A DNA stretch of 57,867 bases, from contig CAKPDM010000011.1 in assembly GCA_934148995.1 (NCBI GenBank), forward strand, positions 1 through 57,867, in the 5' to 3' direction. The stretch comes from an uncultured Bacilli bacterium. GTDB taxonomy: Bacteria; Bacillota_I; Bacilli_A; RF39; UBA660. Position 1 is the first letter of the stretch. Every line of letters begins with the position of its first letter. A program made the position numbers and the translations under genes. The notes under the pieces are model-generated. The model was not told the origin of the DNA. It did not search any database and saw nothing but the letters and a program-made list of their open reading frames with translations. Positions 51,759-57,867 of the stretch are shown piece after piece.

Positions 51759-52760
51759 TTACAGATTAACACTTGATTGAGCGTTTAAATTAAAGTCTGC
51801 TCTTATGCCTTTTTTATATAGGTAATAACCAGCTGCTGCTATCATTGCGGCATTGTCGGTACAAAAACTAAGTGGTGGAATAGAATAGTTAATATTCATC
51901 TCTTCTGCTAATTTTGCTACTTCTTCTCTTAGTTTACCATTTGCAGCTACTCCACCAGCTACTATTAAGTTATTAATATTTTCGTTTTTTAAGGCTTTTT
52001 TTGTTTTGTTGATGATACTTCCAATAGCAACGTTTTGGAAAGAACAAGCTAAATCTTTTTGATTTATTTCACGATTATTTTGTTTTTCTTTATGTGCTAA
52101 ATTAATAACAGCACTTTTTAAACCACTGAATGAAAAGTTATAACTATCATCATTTAAAGGCATAGGTAATTGATAAGTAGCTTCTCCTGTGTGAGCTAGT
52201 TTATCTAATTTTGGACCACCAGGATAAGAAAGACCAATTACTCTTGCTACTTTGTCATAGCATTCACCAATCGCATCATCTAGGGTTCCTCCTAGTTTTT
52301 CAAAGCTTAAGTGGTCATTCATTTTTATTAATTCGGTATGTCCACCACTAACTACTAAAGCTATTAAAGGAAATTTAAACTCTTCTACTAAACTATTGGC
52401 ATAGATATGTCCTGCTATATGATGAACTGGTATTAATGGTTTATTATAAACGAAACTTAAGGTTTTAGCTGCTTCTAAACCGACTAAAAGGCTACCAATT
52501 AAACCTGGTCCATAAGTAACGGCTATGGCATCTACTTCTTCTATTTTCATTTTTGCTTTTTTTAAGCAGTCTTCTATCACGAAGGTTATATTTTTTACGT
52601 GTTCGCGACTTGCTATTTCCGGAACAACTCCTCCAAAGTTCTCATGAATAGAAATTTGTGTTGATGTTGATGTTGCTATTTCTTCTCTTCCATTTTTTAC
52701 AATAGAGCAACTTGTTTCATCACAACTACTTTCTATTCCTAATATATAAGTATCTTTCAT
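51759..52760 (-). CDS. tsaD: tRNA N6-threonylcarbamoyladenosine transferase TsaD
   Basis: Catalyses the last step of t6A formation at position 37 of ANN-decoding tRNAs. It is about 333 aa with ILGIESSCDETSCSIVK, the metal-binding HHIAGHIYAN, VSGGHTELI, GGTLDDAIGECYDK and YPGGPKLD. The start at 52758-52760 (MKDTYILGIESS) follows GGAAGTG; a longer TTG frame to 52775 is less likely. It is last in the tsaE-tsaB-rimI-tsaD operon. Confidence 0.97.
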   Translation of the reverse strand: MKDTYILGIESSCDETSCSIVKNGREEIATSTSTQISIHENFGGVVPEIASREHVKNITFVIEDCLKKAKMKIEEVDAIAVTYGPGLIGSLLVGLEAAKTLSFVYNKPLIPVHHIAGHIYANSLVEEFKFPLIALVVSGGHTELIKMNDHLSFEKLGGTLDDAIGECYDKVARVIGLSYPGGPKLDKLAHTGEATYQLPMPLNDDSYNFSFSGLKSAVINLAHKEKQNNREINQKDLACSFQNVAIGSIINKTKKALKNENINNLIVAGGVAANGKLREEVAKLAEEMNINYSIPPLSFCTDNAAMIAAAGYYLYKKGIRADFNLNAQSSVNL

Positions 52761-52777
52761 TATTAACACTTCCAAAT

Positions 52778-53182
52778 CTAATTTATTTTTAGTTCCATCA
52801 GTATTCCATCTATACCATTATAATATTTTTTTCGCACTGCTTGCTTCTCAAAGTTATATTTTTGATACAGATTTATTGCTTTATAATTGTCACATTTTAC
52901 TTCTAGAGTTATATTAATTATCTTTTTGTTTTTTGCTTGGTCTATTAAATGTTGCATTAATGAAGAAGCAATATGTCTATTTTGGTAAATAGGAATCACT
53001 TCTATTTGATTGATTTCTATTCTATCATAAATTTCACTATAAAGTAATATCCCTTTTACTATATTTTCTTCTTCATAAGTTAATAATTTTAGAAAGGGGT
53101 CTTGTATAAATTCTTCTTTTTTCATTTTATAAATAAAGTTATCCACAGAAATTTGTGGATAACTATTATATTCTTTTATCAT
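52778..53182 (-). CDS. rimI: Ribosomal-protein-alanine acetyltransferase RimI-like
   Basis: GNAT protein of 134 aa with IEVIPIYQNRHIASSLMQHL and EVKCDNYKAINLYQKYNFEKQAVRKKYY, the RimI pattern. By family it acetylates the N-terminus of ribosomal protein S18. It overlaps the tsaB stop by 4 nt (ATGA) and is followed closely by tsaD, the usual arrangement. Confidence 0.9.
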   Translation of the reverse strand: MIKEYNSYPQISVDNFIYKMKKEEFIQDPFLKLLTYEEENIVKGILLYSEIYDRIEINQIEVIPIYQNRHIASSLMQHLIDQAKNKKIINITLEVKCDNYKAINLYQKYNFEKQAVRKKYYNGIDGILMELKIN

Positions 53183-53808
53183 AAATTAGCTTTTTCCTCA
53201 GCTTCTGTCTTTTTTAAATATATTGGGTTAACAAGATGGGGGTTAACTCCTTCTCTACCTTTAAAGTAATTCACTATTTTTAAGATATCTGGATTATACT
53301 TAACTACATCATAAGATATCTCTATATCGTTATTAGTAATAACTGTAATTGGCTGATTATTTTTTACTTTATTTTTTAATTCTTCTAATTCTATGTGTGT
53401 GTCTTCAACAACTGAATTCATATCTTTGTCGTAAAGTGCGCCATAAACATAACCTCTTCTAGCATCAATTAACGGCATTGAGTAATTATCACTCATAGGG
53501 TTAGATAAAGCCATTGCAGTTAGACCGGATACCGGCACTATAGGAATATCTAAACTCCAAGCAATTGTTTTAGCAATAGTAACACCTATTCTAACGCCAG
53601 TGAATGAACCTGGTCCAATTACTACCATTATTTTATCTAAGTCTTGTGGTGCAATAGAGGCTTCATCAAATAGTTTTATAATCTTTGGTAAGGCTACTTT
53701 TGATAAGTCTTTTCCTAATTCTTCTTTAATTTCACATTTTATAGAATCATCAATTACTATTCCACTATAAAGGTAATTCGATGAGGTATCTACATAAAGA
53801 ATTTTCAT
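53179..53808 (-). CDS. tsaB: t6A protein TsaB
   Basis: Partner of TsaD in the t6A complex, 209 aa, a degraded ASKHA fold: KILYVDTSSNYLYSGIVIDD, VVIGPGSFTGVRIGVTIAKT and LIDARRGYVYGALYD. It overlaps tsaE by 4 nt and rimI by 4 nt. Confidence 0.95.
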   Translation of the reverse strand: MKILYVDTSSNYLYSGIVIDDSIKCEIKEELGKDLSKVALPKIIKLFDEASIAPQDLDKIMVVIGPGSFTGVRIGVTIAKTIAWSLDIPIVPVSGLTAMALSNPMSDNYSMPLIDARRGYVYGALYDKDMNSVVEDTHIELEELKNKVKNNQPITVITNNDIEISYDVVKYNPDILKIVNYFKGREGVNPHLVNPIYLKKTEAEEKANL

Positions 53809-54263
53809 AGAACATCCTCACATAAATCTTCATAAGCTTGTCCATGCGGAATAATAGTAATAATTCTGGTATCTTCATCTTCATTTGATAGTTTAAATTT
53901 GATGTCTAATCTTTCTTCTGGTAAATAATCTTTTATCATGTCTGCCCATTCTATAATTGTTACTCCACCTTTATCGTAATAGTCTTCTATTCCTAAATCT
54001 TCTGCTTTACCATCAAGACGATAAACATCCATATGATATAAAGGAAGTTGACCGCTTTGATATTCTTTAATTATATTAAAAGTAGGACTAGTAACTTCTT
54101 CTTTTACTTCTAATGCAGCTGCAAAACCTTTTGTAAAGATTGTCTTACCACTACCTAAATCACCAATTAAACATATAACCATATTAGGAAAATGTTCTGA
54201 TTCAATATTTTCTGCCAAAGATATAGTATCTTTTTCATTATATGATGTAACTTTATAATTCAT
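53805..54263 (-). CDS. tsaE: t6A ATPase TsaE
   Basis: P-loop ATPase of 152 aa that regulates the TsaBD complex. The Walker A motif is GDLGSGKTIFTKGFAAAL, followed by TSPTFNIIKEY and YHMDVYRL, and the end EWADMIKDYLPEERLDI. It is first in the operon; the start is at the upstream end of the intergenic gap before the rRNA genes. Confidence 0.96.
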   Translation of the reverse strand: MNYKVTSYNEKDTISLAENIESEHFPNMVICLIGDLGSGKTIFTKGFAAALEVKEEVTSPTFNIIKEYQSGQLPLYHMDVYRLDGKAEDLGIEDYYDKGGVTIIEWADMIKDYLPEERLDIKFKLSNEDEDTRIITIIPHGQAYEDLCEDVL

Positions 54264-54356
54264 AAATTTCCCTCTTTTCCGTCTAGTCCATTATAGCAAA
54301 GGGAAATAGAGTATTTCAAGATGTTTTAGAAAAATAAAAAAATAAAACAAAAAAAA

Positions 54357-54461
54357 TCTTGGCAACTTCCTATTTTCGCATACACTATCGTCGGCGTTAA
54401 GTGGCTTAACTTCTGTGTTCGGGATGGGAACAGGTGTACCCCACTTGCTATCGTTACCAAG
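54357..54461 (-). rRNA. rrf: 5S ribosomal RNA
   Basis: Minus-strand 5S. It has the family core: CCCATCCCGAACACAGAAGTTAAG on the minus strand, and closing ends CTTGGTAAC / GTTGCCAAG. At about 105 nt it is shorter than the usual 115-120, as in Mollicutes-type 5S. Confidence 0.9.
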
Positions 54462-54523
54462 AAAATTATTAGAGAAAATAATTCTCTGAAAACTTAGATA
54501 CTGTGTTCATCAAATTAATATAG

Positions 54524-57449
<2,926 letters not shown>

Positions 57450-57666
57450 ACCATTTTGATATTTCTATCCTAATTTGATGAGATTTAATTAACTATACAC
57501 TTAATAAATATAGTTAACTGTTATATAAAATGCTCGTGATTTTATATAACCACAATATCTAGTTTTCAAAGAACTATTTGAGAGAATGTTCTCTCAAAAC
57601 CAAGCAAAACGTTTTTAATTCGACAGCCTCTTTTTGTAATAATTTAAGGATTAATTTTAACTCCTT
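57450..57666 (-). other. 16S-23S spacer without tRNA genes
   Basis: About 217 nt, AT-rich. It holds antitermination-like sequence (complement of CTCAAAACCAAGCAAAACG, 57594-57612) and small hairpins, but no tRNA cloverleaf. Confidence 0.7.
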
Positions 57667-57867
57667 AGAAAGGAGGTGATCCATCCCCACCTTCCGGTAG
57701 GGATACCTTGTTACGACTTCACCCCAGTCGCCGATCCTACCTTCGATGGCCCCCTCCTAAAAGGTTAGGCTACCAACTTCGGGTATTATCGACTCCCATG
57801 GCGTGACGGGCGGTGTGTACAACACCCGGGAACGTATTCACCCCGACATTCTGATTCGGGATTACTA
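57667..57867 (-). rRNA. rrs: 16S ribosomal RNA, 3' end (partial)
   Basis: Minus-strand 3' end with the anti-Shine-Dalgarno end (complement of AGAAAGGAGGTGATCC) at 57667. The gene continues beyond the window. The anti-SD agrees with the AGGAGG sites used throughout. Confidence 0.95.

Overview
The window comes from a low-GC Gram-positive-type bacterium, probably an uncultured gut lineage in or near the Bacilli (Erysipelotrichia, RF39 or Mollicutes-like side). Supporting signs are the very AT-rich sequence, strong AGGAGG ribosome sites, a B. subtilis-like suf operon (C-D-S-U-B), a lipoteichoic-acid-synthase-type sulfatase, sortase and thioester surface protein genes, and a T-box leader. The rRNA operon has no tRNA in its 16S-23S spacer and a short 5S of about 105 nt. 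TGA is used as a stop, so the standard bacterial code fits. The lineage call is inference.

Layout. 1-11 kb: Fic pseudogene, rluB, a Na+/Ca2+ exchanger, a TasA/CalY-like secreted protein, then a leftward cell-surface cluster (thioester/Cna-B surface protein, sortase, membrane protein, LtaS-like enzyme, anchored protein), pyrimidine-nucleoside phosphorylase, an XRE regulator and ssb. 11-16 kb: the suf Fe-S operon with an extra gene between sufU and sufB. 16-29 kb: HIT and GNAT proteins, two tiny membrane proteins (42 and 26 aa), PrsA, an Rpn-type nuclease, RecX, RpoZ, a thioredoxin-like protein, YitT, and a large arylsulfate sulfotransferase. 29-39 kb: a decayed accessory stretch with tRNA-Cys, lemA beside a frameshifted DUF2207 gene, PfkB and zinc-ribbon remnants, an N/Q-rich membrane protein, a kinase and an AlbA/HATPase gene that both break at the same point, T-box-controlled metG, an IS3 relic and tRNA-Gly. 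39-42.5 kb: ylxM, ftsY, small regulators and a SigE/SigK-like sigma factor.

42.5-49 kb is the most notable part. A NitT/TauT-type ABC importer operon has its substrate-binding-protein gene split by a compact element of about 3.77 kb. The element carries a large serine recombinase, a 39-codon ORF in front of it, and a VanX-like wall peptidase. Joining the two gene halves at a shared GA dinucleotide restores an uninterrupted 331-codon lipoprotein gene. The element ends, read as a joined attP, form two 23-nt arms placed symmetrically around that GA. This looks like a reversible, skin-element-like gene interruption.

49-54 kb holds an aldehyde dehydrogenase and FIST pair and the t6A operon (tsaE-tsaB-rimI-tsaD). 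54.3-57.9 kb is an rRNA operon on the minus strand (16S 3' end, 23S, 5S). Starts were reassigned by ribosome-binding site in many genes. All assignments come from reading the sequence; no database search was run.
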